DNA of 12,405 bases from Microbacteriaceae bacterium (GCA_012719255.1 JAAYAS010000018.1:1-12405), one strand, 5' to 3'. Counted from the first letter of the stretch, positions 6,494 through 12,405 are shown. Made by a program: numbers and translations. The notes: a model not told the origin generated them from the sequence alone.

Positions 6494-7378
6494 ATGGCTG
6501 AAACGCAACCCACGAACCCGCTCGACGCCCCCGACGCGGCGCCCGCCGCCGTCGCCCGCGAGGCCGCCGCGGTCATCGCCGACCGCACCGGCGTCGCCCG
6601 CCACGACATCGCCCTCACGCTCGGCTCGGGCTGGGGCAAGGCCGCCGACGAGATCGGCGAGACCATCGCGCTCATCGACGCCGCCGAGGTGCCGGGCTTC
6701 TCGAAGCCGGCGCTCGACGGGCACTCGGGCACGCTGCGGTCGATCCGCCTCTCCTCGGGCGCGCACGCGCTGATCATCGGCGCCCGCACGCACTACTACG
6801 AGGGCCACGGGGTCCGCCGCGTCGTGCACTCGGTGCGCACCGCCGCCGCGACCGGCGCGCGCGTGATGGTGCTCACGAACGGCGCCGGCGGCCTGCGGCC
6901 CGAGTGGGCGCCCGGCACGCCGGTGCTCATCCGCGACCACATCAACCTCACCGCCGACTCGCCGCTCGAGGGCGCGACGTTCGTCGACCTCACCGATCTC
7001 TACTCGCCGCGGCTGCGGGCGCTCGTGCAGGGCGTCGAGCGGCTCGACGAGGGCGTGTACGTGCAGTTCCGCGGCCCGCACTACGAGACGCCCGCCGAGG
7101 TGCGGATGGCGGGCGTCATCGGCGGCGACATCGTCGGCATGTCGACCGCGCTCGAGGCGATCGCCGCCCGCGAGGCGGGGATGGAGGTGCTCGGCCTCTC
7201 TCTGATCACGAACCCGGCCGCGGGCATCTCGCCGACGCCGCTCGACCACGGCGAGGTGATCGCCGCCGGCAAGGCCGCCGAGGACCGCCTCGCCGAGCTG
7301 CTCGCCCGCTCGGTCGCCGCCGTCGCCGCCGAGCTCGGGCTCGGCGGCGCGCCCGCCGACGGCGCGCGGGAGGCCTGA
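6494..7378 (+). CDS. punA: Purine nucleoside phosphorylase, trimeric (6-oxopurine) class
   Basis: A 294-residue cytosolic enzyme that phosphorolyses inosine and guanosine to the free base and (deoxy)ribose-1-phosphate. Family motifs are in order: phosphate loop GSGWG (44-48), THYYEGH (99-105), NGAGGL (129-134), GPHYETPAE (194-202) and SLITNPAAG (236-244). Glu202 and Asn240 correspond to the base-contacting Glu201/Asn243 of human PNP, which gives 6-oxopurine specificity. Adenosine would need deamination first, and adenosine deaminase is encoded 3.6 kb away. The ATG at 6494 directly follows a -10-like TAGCCT, so the message may be leaderless. The mutase gene follows after 5 nt and is surely co-transcribed. 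In M. tuberculosis the orthologue is called deoD although it belongs to this trimeric class. Confidence 0.95.
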   Translation: MAETQPTNPLDAPDAAPAAVAREAAAVIADRTGVARHDIALTLGSGWGKAADEIGETIALIDAAEVPGFSKPALDGHSGTLRSIRLSSGAHALIIGARTHYYEGHGVRRVVHSVRTAAATGARVMVLTNGAGGLRPEWAPGTPVLIRDHINLTADSPLEGATFVDLTDLYSPRLRALVQGVERLDEGVYVQFRGPHYETPAEVRMAGVIGGDIVGMSTALEAIAAREAGMEVLGLSLITNPAAGISPTPLDHGEVIAAGKAAEDRLAELLARSVAAVAAELGLGGAPADGAREA

Positions 7379-7383
7379 TCCCG

Positions 7384-9111
7384 ATGCTCCCGCTCAATCG
7401 CACGAGCGCCGTCGCCCTCCGCAGCGCCGCCGGATCGTGGCTCGCGCACGACCCCGACCCGGTCACCCGCGACGAGCTGCAGGAGCTCCTCGACCGCCTC
7501 GGCCCCCTGCCCGAGCGCGACGAGACGATCGCCGACGACGACGCCTCCGACCGCGCCGCCGCCTGGCGCGAGCTGCGCGACCGCTTCGCCACCCGCCTGA
7601 GCTTCGGCACCGCGGGCCTGCGCGGCCGGCAGGAGGCCGGCCCGAACCGCATGAACCGCGTCGTCGTCGCGCAGGCCGCCCGCGGCCTCGCCGACCACCT
7701 GCTCGCGAAGGCCGACGACGGCCGCCCGAGCGTCGTGATCGGCTACGACGCGCGCCGCAACTCCGACGTCTACGCCCGCGACACCGCCGAGATCATGCAG
7801 GCGGCGGGCGTGGATGCGATGCTGCTGCCCCGGCGCCTGCCCACCCCGGTGCTCGCGTACGCGGTGCGGCACTTCGACGCCTCGGCGGGCGTGATGGTCA
7901 CCGCGAGCCACAACCCGAAGTGGGACAACGGCTACAAGGTGTACCTCGGCGGCGCCGACGGCGGCTCGCAGATCGTCGAGCCCGCCGACGCCGAGATCGC
8001 CGCGGCGATCGGCGCGGTCGCCGCCGCCGGCCGGGTCGACGAGCTGCCCCGCTCGGCCGACTACCGGGTGCTCGACGACGAGGTCGTCGACGCCTACATC
8101 GCCCGCACCGCCGAGGTGCTGCAGGGCGCGGTCGTGCCGCTGAAGGTCGTCTACACGCCGCTCCACGGCGTCGGCTGGGAGACGTTCGCGGCGGTGCTCG
8201 AGCGCGTCGGCGTCCCCGCGCCGACGGTGGTCGAGGCGCAGGTCGAGCCCGACGGCGACTTCCCGACCGTCGACTTCCCGAACCCCGAGGAGGCGGGCGC
8301 TCTCGACCTCGCCTACGCCGCCGGCGACGAGGCTGGCGCCGACCTCATCATCGCCCACGACCCCGACGCCGACCGGCTCGCCGTCGCGGTGCCCGACGGC
8401 GACGGCTGGTTCCGCTTCGGCGGCAACGACATCGGCAAGCTGCTCGGCTGGCGGGCGGCGCTCGCCGCGGATGCCCGGGGCACCGCATCCGGATCGACGC
8501 TCGCGACCTCGCTGGTCTCGTCGCCGGCGATGTCGAAGGTCGCCGAGCGCTACGGCCTCGGCTACGCCGAGACGCAGACCGGGTTCAAGTGGATCTCGCG
8601 CGCCGAGGGCATCGTCTACGGCTACGAGGAGGCGCTCGGCTACCTCGTGAACCCCGAGACGCTCCGCGACAAGGACGGCATCTCGGCCGCGCTCGCGATC
8701 CTCGAGCTCGCGATGGCGCAGGCCGCGCGCGGCCGCACGCTGCGCGATCTCGACGACGAGTTCGGCGAGGAGTTCGGGGCGTTCGAGTCGCGGCAGGTGT
8801 CGATCCGCTACGACGAGGCGGCGCGGCTGCCGCAGGTGATGGCGGCGCTGCGGGCCGAGCCGCCGACGCGGGTCGGCGGCGTCGAGGTCGAGCGGTTCCA
8901 CGATCTCGCGACCGACGCGCCGCCGGCGAACATCGTGCGGCTCGACCTCGCCGACGGCACCCGCATCATGGTGCGCCCGAGCGGCACCGAGCCGAAGATC
9001 AAGTCGTACATCGACGCGACCAGCGCCGAGGGCCCGCTCGACGAGCGGCGCCGCACGGCGGCCGCCCGCGCCGACGCCGCGGCCGAGGGGATGCGCGCGG
9101 TGCTCGGCTGA
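7384..9111 (+). CDS. Phospho-sugar mutase (phosphogluco/phosphomanno/phosphopentomutase family)
   Basis: A 575-residue alpha-D-phosphohexomutase. Landmarks are the N-terminal LSFGTAGLRG, the active-site loop TASHNPKWDNGYKVY with phosphoserine Ser175, the magnesium loop DPDADR (Asp326, Asp328, Asp330), the sugar-specificity loop GYEEALGY and the C-terminal phosphate-binding RPSGTEPKIKSY (about 531-542). The long N-terminal region and overall length place it with the PgmA/PGM2-like branch, equivalent to mycobacterial PmmB. That branch includes enzymes acting on glucose-, mannose- or pentose-phosphates. Its start lies 5 nt after the phosphorylase stop, with GGGAGG at 7368-7373. This operon link suggests a phosphopentomutase role, turning ribose-1-phosphate into ribose-5-phosphate. 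That assignment is inference; family membership is secure. Confidence 0.93.
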   Translation: MLPLNRTSAVALRSAAGSWLAHDPDPVTRDELQELLDRLGPLPERDETIADDDASDRAAAWRELRDRFATRLSFGTAGLRGRQEAGPNRMNRVVVAQAARGLADHLLAKADDGRPSVVIGYDARRNSDVYARDTAEIMQAAGVDAMLLPRRLPTPVLAYAVRHFDASAGVMVTASHNPKWDNGYKVYLGGADGGSQIVEPADAEIAAAIGAVAAAGRVDELPRSADYRVLDDEVVDAYIARTAEVLQGAVVPLKVVYTPLHGVGWETFAAVLERVGVPAPTVVEAQVEPDGDFPTVDFPNPEEAGALDLAYAAGDEAGADLIIAHDPDADRLAVAVPDGDGWFRFGGNDIGKLLGWRAALAADARGTASGSTLATSLVSSPAMSKVAERYGLGYAETQTGFKWISRAEGIVYGYEEALGYLVNPETLRDKDGISAALAILELAMAQAARGRTLRDLDDEFGEEFGAFESRQVSIRYDEAARLPQVMAALRAEPPTRVGGVEVERFHDLATDAPPANIVRLDLADGTRIMVRPSGTEPKIKSYIDATSAEGPLDERRRTAAARADAAAEGMRAVLG

Positions 9112-9128
9112 CGATCGCGCGCGCGACG

Positions 9129-9168
9129 ACGCGGGATGCGCCCGGGAACATTCCGGCGCATCCCGCGT
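9129..9168 (+). terminator. Terminator of the phosphorylase-mutase operon
   Basis: A 14-bp perfect stem, ACGCGGGATGCGCC (9129-9142), pairs with 9155-9168 across a 12-nt loop that can fold further (GGAA/TTCC). It starts 17 nt after the stop at 9111 and is followed by TGTCT, a weak T tract. The stem core is GGATGCG/CGCATCC, as at 4886-4921 and 12344-12379. Confidence 0.75.
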
Positions 9169-9174
9169 TGTCTC

Positions 9175-9191
9175 ATGCGAACGCATAGACT
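9175..9191 (+). promoter_or_regulatory. Possible promoter/operator of the LLM oxidoreductase gene
   Basis: TAGACT (9186-9191) is a possible -10, and a short perfect palindrome, ATGCG-AA-CGCAT (9175-9186), abuts it. No good -35 is found at normal spacing; that position falls in the right arm of the preceding terminator. The palindrome could be a regulator site. Confidence 0.3.
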
Positions 9192-9223
9192 TGCGCGCAA
9201 CGACCGCCCCCGAGGAGCCCGCC

Positions 9224-10339
9224 GTGACCGACCAGAACCGCCCCGCCGCATCCGTCGCCGCCGAGACCGGCGCCGCGCCCGTCGCCGCGCCCGTCGCGTT
9301 CGGGCTGCACACCTTCGGCGACGTCACCGTCGACGCCGAGGGCCGGCGCCGCACCTACGCCCAGACGATCCGCGACATCGTCGACGTGGCGGTGCTCGCC
9401 GACGAGCTCGGCATCGACGCGTTCGGCGTCGGCGAGCACCACCGCGACGACTACGCCGTCTCGTCGCCCGAGACCGTGCTCGCCGGCATCGCGACCCGCA
9501 CCGAGCGCATCCTGCTCGCGAGCGCGGTGACGGTGCTGTCGAGCGACGACCCGGTGCGCGCCTTCGAGCGCTTCTCGACCGTCGACGCGCTGTCGAACGG
9601 CCGCGCCGAGGCGATCATGGGCCGCGGCTCGTTCACCGAGTCGTTCCCGCTGTTCGGCTACGACCTGCGCGACTACGAGAAGCTCTTCGACGAGAAGCAC
9701 GAGCTGTGGCTGCGGCTGCTGCGCGAGGAGTCGGTGACCTGGAAGGGCACCACCCGGGCGCCGCTCACCGACGTCACCGTCTACCCGCGGCTCGAGTCGG
9801 GCACGATGCGCAGCTGGCGCGCCGTCGGCGGCTCGCCGCAGTCGGTGGTCGACGCCGCCCGGCAGCGCGTGCCGCTCATGCTCGCGATCATCGGCGGCGC
9901 CGCCCAGCGCTTCGCGCCGTTCGCCGGGCTCTACCGCGAGGCGCTCGAGCGCACCGGCGCCGACCCGCTGCCGGTGGGCATCCACTCCCCCGGCCACATC
10001 GCCGACACCGACGAGGAGGCGATGGCGCAGCTCTGGCCGCACTACGAGGCCTCGCACCTCCGCATCGGCGCCGAGCGCGGCTGGGGCCCGGTGACGAAGG
10101 GGCAGTTCCGCAACGAGGTCGAGCACGGCTCGCTCTACGTCGGCGCGCCCGAGACCGTCGCCCGCCGCATCGCCGACGCGATCATCGCGCTCGACGCCGA
10201 CCGCTTCGACCTGAAGTACGCGAACGGGCAGCTGCCGCACGAGCGGCTCATGCGCTCGATCGAGCTCTACGGCACGCGCGTCGTGCCCCGCGTCAAGGAG
10301 CTGCTCGCCGACGCCGGCCACCGCGCCGCCATCGCCTGA
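9224..10339 (+). CDS. LLM-class (luciferase-like) flavin-dependent oxidoreductase
   Basis: A 371-residue TIM-barrel flavoenzyme of the bacterial luciferase-like family, likely using FMN or F420. Recognisable parts are the N-terminal strand FGLHTFGDV, the LADELGIDAFGVGEHH motif near the flavin site, LASAVTVLSSDDPVRAFE, and LDALSNGRAE-type VDALSNGRAEAIMGRGS. The C-terminal segment YVGAPETVARRIADAI is typical of these proteins. The GTG at 9224 is chosen for GAGGAG at 9212-9217. An in-frame TTG at 9191 falls at the end of the candidate -10 and is unlikely. The gene stands alone between a terminator and a convergent unit, so context gives no substrate. TIGR03858-like oxidoreductases are the closest subgroup I can suggest, with low confidence. 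Confidence 0.88.
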   Translation: MTDQNRPAASVAAETGAAPVAAPVAFGLHTFGDVTVDAEGRRRTYAQTIRDIVDVAVLADELGIDAFGVGEHHRDDYAVSSPETVLAGIATRTERILLASAVTVLSSDDPVRAFERFSTVDALSNGRAEAIMGRGSFTESFPLFGYDLRDYEKLFDEKHELWLRLLREESVTWKGTTRAPLTDVTVYPRLESGTMRSWRAVGGSPQSVVDAARQRVPLMLAIIGGAAQRFAPFAGLYREALERTGADPLPVGIHSPGHIADTDEEAMAQLWPHYEASHLRIGAERGWGPVTKGQFRNEVEHGSLYVGAPETVARRIADAIIALDADRFDLKYANGQLPHERLMRSIELYGTRVVPRVKELLADAGHRAAIA

Positions 10340-10371
10340 GCGCCCGCACCCGCACCCCGCCGCGCCCCCGC

Positions 10372-10409
10372 ATTCGACCGGGAGTTGCAGGTGCAAGCAC
10401 CGGTCGGAT
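10372..10409. repeat. Dispersed hairpin repeat, copy B1
   Basis: The arm at 10375-10388 (CGACCGGGAGTTGC) pairs with GCAAGCACCGGTCG (10393-10406) across an AGGT loop, with a three-base internal mismatch. Flanking bases extend the stem to 10372/10409. Its right arm is also the exact reverse complement of the left arm of copy B2 (10427-10441), so an alternative long-range pairing is possible. It lies 33 nt after the LLM gene stop. Confidence 0.65.
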
Positions 10410-10420
10410 TCGGCGCCGCG

Positions 10421-10466
10421 GCGCTCCCGACCGGTGCTTGCGGGCGCGAGCGCCGGTCGGGAGCGC
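10421..10466. repeat. Dispersed hairpin repeat, copy B2 (bidirectional terminator position)
   Basis: A 21-bp stem with two G-T wobbles pairs 10421-10441 (containing CCGACCGGTGCTTGC) with 10446-10466 across a GGGC loop. It ends 10 nt from the stop of the convergent PTS IIA gene (10477). It is in position to end transcription from both sides, although no T tract is visible. Confidence 0.75.
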
Positions 10467-10476
10467 GGCGGGGCGG

Positions 10477-10959
10477 CTACGCCTCGACCGGGAGCAGCTG
10501 CGGCAGGTGGCCGCTGAGGAGCGCCACGAGCTCGCCGGTCGAGCCGGTGCGCAGCGCGCGCGAGACGAGGTCGGGATGCTGCTCGAGCGCGGTCGCGATC
10601 GCCGCGATCACCCCGAGGTGGTCGGAGGCGTTCGTCGTGACGAGCCCGATCACGAGGCCCACCGGGTCGAAGTGGGCGTGGCCGAAGTTCACGCCGTCGG
10701 GGAAGGTCACCGCGCACATCGCGGCCTCGAGCGAGTCGGGGCCGGGCTGGGCGTGCACGAGCGCGAGGTTCGGGGCGATGACCATGTAGGGCCCGTACTT
10801 GTCGATCACGTCGACGAGCCGCGCCGAGTAGCCCGGCCGCGCGGCGCCGGCGTCGATGAGCAGGGCGCCGGCGATGCCGACGGCCTCGCGCCAGTCGGCG
10901 GCCCGGGCGCCGCGGCGCACGAGGTCGTCGCCGAAGCGCAGCTGCACGGGCGGTCGCAC
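10477..10959 (-). CDS. PTS EIIA protein, ascorbate (UlaC/SgaA)-type, orphan
   Basis: A 160-residue single-domain EIIA of the fructose/mannitol superfamily. The closest match I recall is the ascorbate branch: KYGPYMVIAPNLALVHAQPG corresponds to the GPYxxiAPgiAmPHARP signature. The phosphorylated histidine is His69, but the preceding Pro of the usual PHARP motif is Val here and the following Arg is Gln. FPDGVNFGH and DPVGLVIGLVTT complete the fold. The GTG at 10959 is chosen because it lies only 2 nt after the adenosine deaminase stop; the Shine-Dalgarno is weak, implying translational coupling. No EIIB or EIIC is in the window. It may serve a transporter encoded elsewhere or play a regulatory phospho-acceptor role tied to purine use. 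The function is not established. Confidence 0.8.
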   Translation of the reverse strand: MRPPVQLRFGDDLVRRGARAADWREAVGIAGALLIDAGAARPGYSARLVDVIDKYGPYMVIAPNLALVHAQPGPDSLEAAMCAVTFPDGVNFGHAHFDPVGLVIGLVTTNASDHLGVIAAIATALEQHPDLVSRALRTGSTGELVALLSGHLPQLLPVEA

Positions 10960-10961
10960 GC

Positions 10962-12107
10962 TCAAGCGGCACCGCCCTGCTCGAGCGCCGCGTCGCGCGC
11001 GTCCTCGAAGCCGTCGAGGATGCGGTCGACGAGCTCCTCGCGCTCGTCGGCGGGGAGGAACGCCGCGTCGGCGGCGTTGATCTGGAAGGCCTCGAGGTCG
11101 TCGAGCGAGTAGTCGAACTCGTCGACGAGTCGCGCGAGCTCGCGCGACACCGAGGTGGCGCTCATCAGCCGGTTGTCGGTGTTCACCGTGACGTTGAAGC
11201 CGAGCTGGTAGAGGCGGTCGAAGGGGTGCTCGCCGATCGTCGCCCAGTCGCCGGTCTGCAGGTTCGACGAGGGGCAGATCTCGAGCGCGATGCCGCGGTC
11301 GCGCACCCACTGGGCGAGCGGGCCGAGCGAGACGAACGCGCCGTCGTCGTCGGCGTCCTCGACGTCGAGGTCGTCCTCGAGCAGCACGCCGTGGCCGAGC
11401 CGCAGGGCGCGGGCGTCGAGCAGCGCCGACTCGATCGACTCGAGCTCGCCGTCCTCGCCGGCGTGGCAGGTGACCGGCAGCCACTCCTCGGCGCAGCGGT
11501 CGAAGGCGTCGGCGTGGGCGCTCGGCGGGAAGCCCGCCTCGGGACCGGCGAGGTCGAAGCCGCACACGCCGCCCGCCGCGATGGCGCGGTGGCGCACCGC
11601 GAGCTCGGCGATCTCGTCGGCGCGGTCGTTCTGGCGCATCGCGCAGAGCAGCTGCTGCACGCGGATCCCGCCGCCGCGGGCCGCGACGTCGGCGGTGCCC
11701 TGCGCGAGGCCCTCGGCGACCGCGGCGACCGCGTCGTCGAGCGAGAGGCCGCGGCGCTGGTGCTGCTCGGGCGCCCAGCGCAGCTCGGCGTAGATCACGC
11801 CGTCGTCGGCGAGGTCGAGCACCGCCTCGCGGGCGACGCGGCGCAGCGCCTGCGCGGTCTGCATCACGCCGACGGTGACCTCGAAGGTCTGCAGGTAGGC
11901 GGGCAGCGAGCCCGAGTCGGCCGACTCGGCGAACCAGGCGGCGAGCCGCTCGGGGTCGGTCTCGGGCAGGTCGAGGTCGGCGTCGGCGGCGAGCTCGACG
12001 ATCGTCACGGGCCGCAGCCCGCCGTCGAGGTGGTCGTGCAGCAGCGCCTTCGGCAGCGCCCGAAGGTCGACGCCGTCGCCGGACGTGGTGGCATCGTGAT
12101 CGCGCAT
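10962..12107 (-). CDS. add: Adenosine deaminase
   Basis: A 381-residue zinc hydrolase that converts (deoxy)adenosine to (deoxy)inosine and ammonia in purine salvage. The signature residues are present: zinc ligands His24 and His26 in LPKALLHDHLDGGLRP (the mycobacterial Add form), TCHAGE with His215 and catalytic Glu218, RLGHG, ICPSSNLQTG, and NTDN with zinc-binding Asp311. The ATG at 12107 is chosen because AAGGGGAATTC lies just upstream and homology begins at about residue 14. An in-frame ATG at 12134 falls inside the leader hairpin. The product feeds the phosphorylase encoded at 6494. It is followed 2 nt downstream by the PTS IIA gene, forming a two-gene transcription unit that ends at the hairpins near 10466. 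Confidence 0.95.
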   Translation of the reverse strand: MRDHDATTSGDGVDLRALPKALLHDHLDGGLRPVTIVELAADADLDLPETDPERLAAWFAESADSGSLPAYLQTFEVTVGVMQTAQALRRVAREAVLDLADDGVIYAELRWAPEQHQRRGLSLDDAVAAVAEGLAQGTADVAARGGGIRVQQLLCAMRQNDRADEIAELAVRHRAIAAGGVCGFDLAGPEAGFPPSAHADAFDRCAEEWLPVTCHAGEDGELESIESALLDARALRLGHGVLLEDDLDVEDADDDGAFVSLGPLAQWVRDRGIALEICPSSNLQTGDWATIGEHPFDRLYQLGFNVTVNTDNRLMSATSVSRELARLVDEFDYSLDDLEAFQINAADAAFLPADEREELVDRILDGFEDARDAALEQGGAA

Positions 12108-12109
12108 GC

Positions 12110-12124
12110 TGCGAATTCCCCTTC
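12110..12124 (-). promoter_or_regulatory. Ribosome-binding leader of add, shared with the aminotransferase gene
   Basis: On the minus strand the region reads GAAGGGGAATTCGCAGCATG. The GGAATTCGCA core (12110-12119) is identical to the one before the aminotransferase start at 4648. It fixes the add start at 12107. Confidence 0.6.
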
Positions 12125-12127
12125 GAA

Positions 12128-12166
12128 TCGGCACCCGAGTGGTGCCGAGCGTACCCGCCTAGAGTA
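12128..12166 (-). promoter_or_regulatory. Candidate add promoter and leader palindrome
   Basis: On the minus strand TACTCT (12166-12161) is a possible -10 with only a poor -35. Downstream of it lies a perfect 8-bp inverted repeat, TCGGCACC-N5-GGTGCCGA (12128-12148), between the expected start site and the ribosome-binding site. It may be an operator for a purine regulator or an mRNA hairpin. Confidence 0.35.
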
Positions 12167-12210
12167 GCGCCGCGGCCGACGGGCGTCGGTGGATGGATCG
12201 AATTCCCGGA

Positions 12211-12232
12211 CGCATCCGAGAACCGGGATGCG
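12211..12232. repeat. Inverted repeat CGCATCC-N8-GGATGCG
   Basis: A 7-bp palindrome lies in the non-coding DNA upstream of add. It has the GGATGCG core of the terminators in this window but with the arms in the opposite order. Function unknown; an operator role is possible. Confidence 0.4.
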
Positions 12233-12343
12233 CGGCCCGGCGGCGGACGGTGCGCGGCCCCGGGGGCTGCCCGGTCGCGCATCCCCTGCCGGCCCCGGTG
12301 GCGGGCGCGGGCCGGGAGCGCTGCCGGCCCGACGACCGGCGCG

Positions 12344-12379
12344 AGGGGCGGGATGCGGTTCCCGTCGCATCCCGCCCCT
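12344..12379. terminator. Strong hairpin, probable terminator of a gene beyond the right edge
   Basis: AGGGGCGGGATGCG (12344-12357) pairs perfectly over 14 bp with 12366-12379 across an 8-nt loop. The rest of 12167-12405 shows no coding frame I can support. It is GC-rich and contains three mutually pairable CCGGCCC/GGGCCGG arms (12289-12295, 12309-12315, 12324-12330). The hairpin probably ends a minus-strand gene lying to the right. Confidence 0.55.
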
Positions 12380-12405
12380 GCCGCCGCGGGCGCGGGGAGG
12401 CGCGC

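Noticed and set aside
9191..9223. TTG start for the LLM oxidoreductase
   Set aside because: It falls at the last base of the candidate -10, while the GTG at 9224 has a good GAGGAG.
7081..9354. Long minus-strand open frame opposite the mutase gene
   Set aside because: It is antisense to a protein with intact family motifs throughout and is itself low-complexity and Arg/Gly-rich.
10477..12282. A single 601-codon minus-strand frame that would fuse sequence antisense-shifted to add with the PTS IIA protein
   Set aside because: Only the last 160 codons encode a recognisable protein. The upstream part is Arg/Ala-rich shadow sequence in a different frame from adenosine deaminase.
12289..12330. Three alternating CCGGCCC/GGGCCGG arms resembling an attenuator or riboswitch
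   Set aside because: Seven-base GC palindromes are easily found by chance in such DNA, and no recognised riboswitch core or leader peptide is present.
1..12405. CRISPR arrays, tRNA/rRNA genes, insertion sequences, toxin-antitoxin or phage-defence genes
   Set aside because: I looked for regular repeats and spacers, tRNA-like cloverleaf ends, transposase motifs and small paired genes and found none.

Overview
The window is about 12.4 kb of very GC-rich chromosomal DNA. Codons end mostly in G or C, genes are tightly packed, and several starts carry little or no Shine-Dalgarno sequence. Together with a YtrA-type GntR regulator, an LpdA-type quinone reductase and a mycobacterial-type adenosine deaminase, this points to an actinobacterium. 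Micrococcales, probably Microbacteriaceae, is my best guess, but the genus cannot be fixed from the sequence. From memory, the order accA3 ... lpdA ... purine nucleoside phosphorylase - phosphohexomutase ... add also occurs in Mycobacterium tuberculosis (Rv3285, Rv3303c, Rv3307, Rv3308, Rv3313c). Most of the window therefore looks like conserved backbone. I see no phage, insertion sequence, CRISPR array, tRNA or rRNA.

Layout. Positions 2-1090 (+) hold the 3' part of a biotin-dependent acyl-CoA carboxylase alpha subunit, followed by a perfect-stem terminator. Positions 1167-3145 (+) hold a promoter with an overlapping palindromic operator and a three-gene operon whose genes overlap: a YtrA-like GntR repressor, an ABC ATPase and a six-helix permease. 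A bidirectional terminator (3205-3242) separates this operon from a convergent class-III aminotransferase of the glutamate-1-semialdehyde aminomutase type (3263-4648, -). The aminotransferase is driven by a consensus TATAAT promoter with a leader of about 100 nt. Next comes an LpdA-like NAD(P)H:quinone reductase that lacks the redox cysteines (4934-6370, -). It is divergent from a purine nucleoside phosphorylase and phosphohexo/pentomutase pair (6494-9111, +). After a terminator comes a luciferase-like (LLM) flavin oxidoreductase (9224-10339, +). This converges on a two-gene minus-strand unit: adenosine deaminase (10962-12107) followed 2 nt later by an orphan ascorbate-type PTS IIA protein (10477-10959). 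The last 300 bases are non-coding and rich in hairpins.

Functionally, adenosine deaminase, the 6-oxopurine-specific phosphorylase and the mutase could together convert adenosine to hypoxanthine plus ribose-5-phosphate. The mutase step is an inference.

The most unusual structure lies between the genes. Three copies of a hairpin built on CGACCGGTGCTTGC-N4-GCAAGCACCGGTCG sit at two intergenic sites about 5.5 kb apart. A second set of terminator-like hairpins shares a GGATGCG/CGCATCC stem core. Other points to check are the two leaderless-type divergent promoters at 6370/6494 with a palindrome between them, and a near-identical ribosome-binding leader shared by the aminotransferase and adenosine deaminase genes. 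I did not find a clearly new multi-gene system here.
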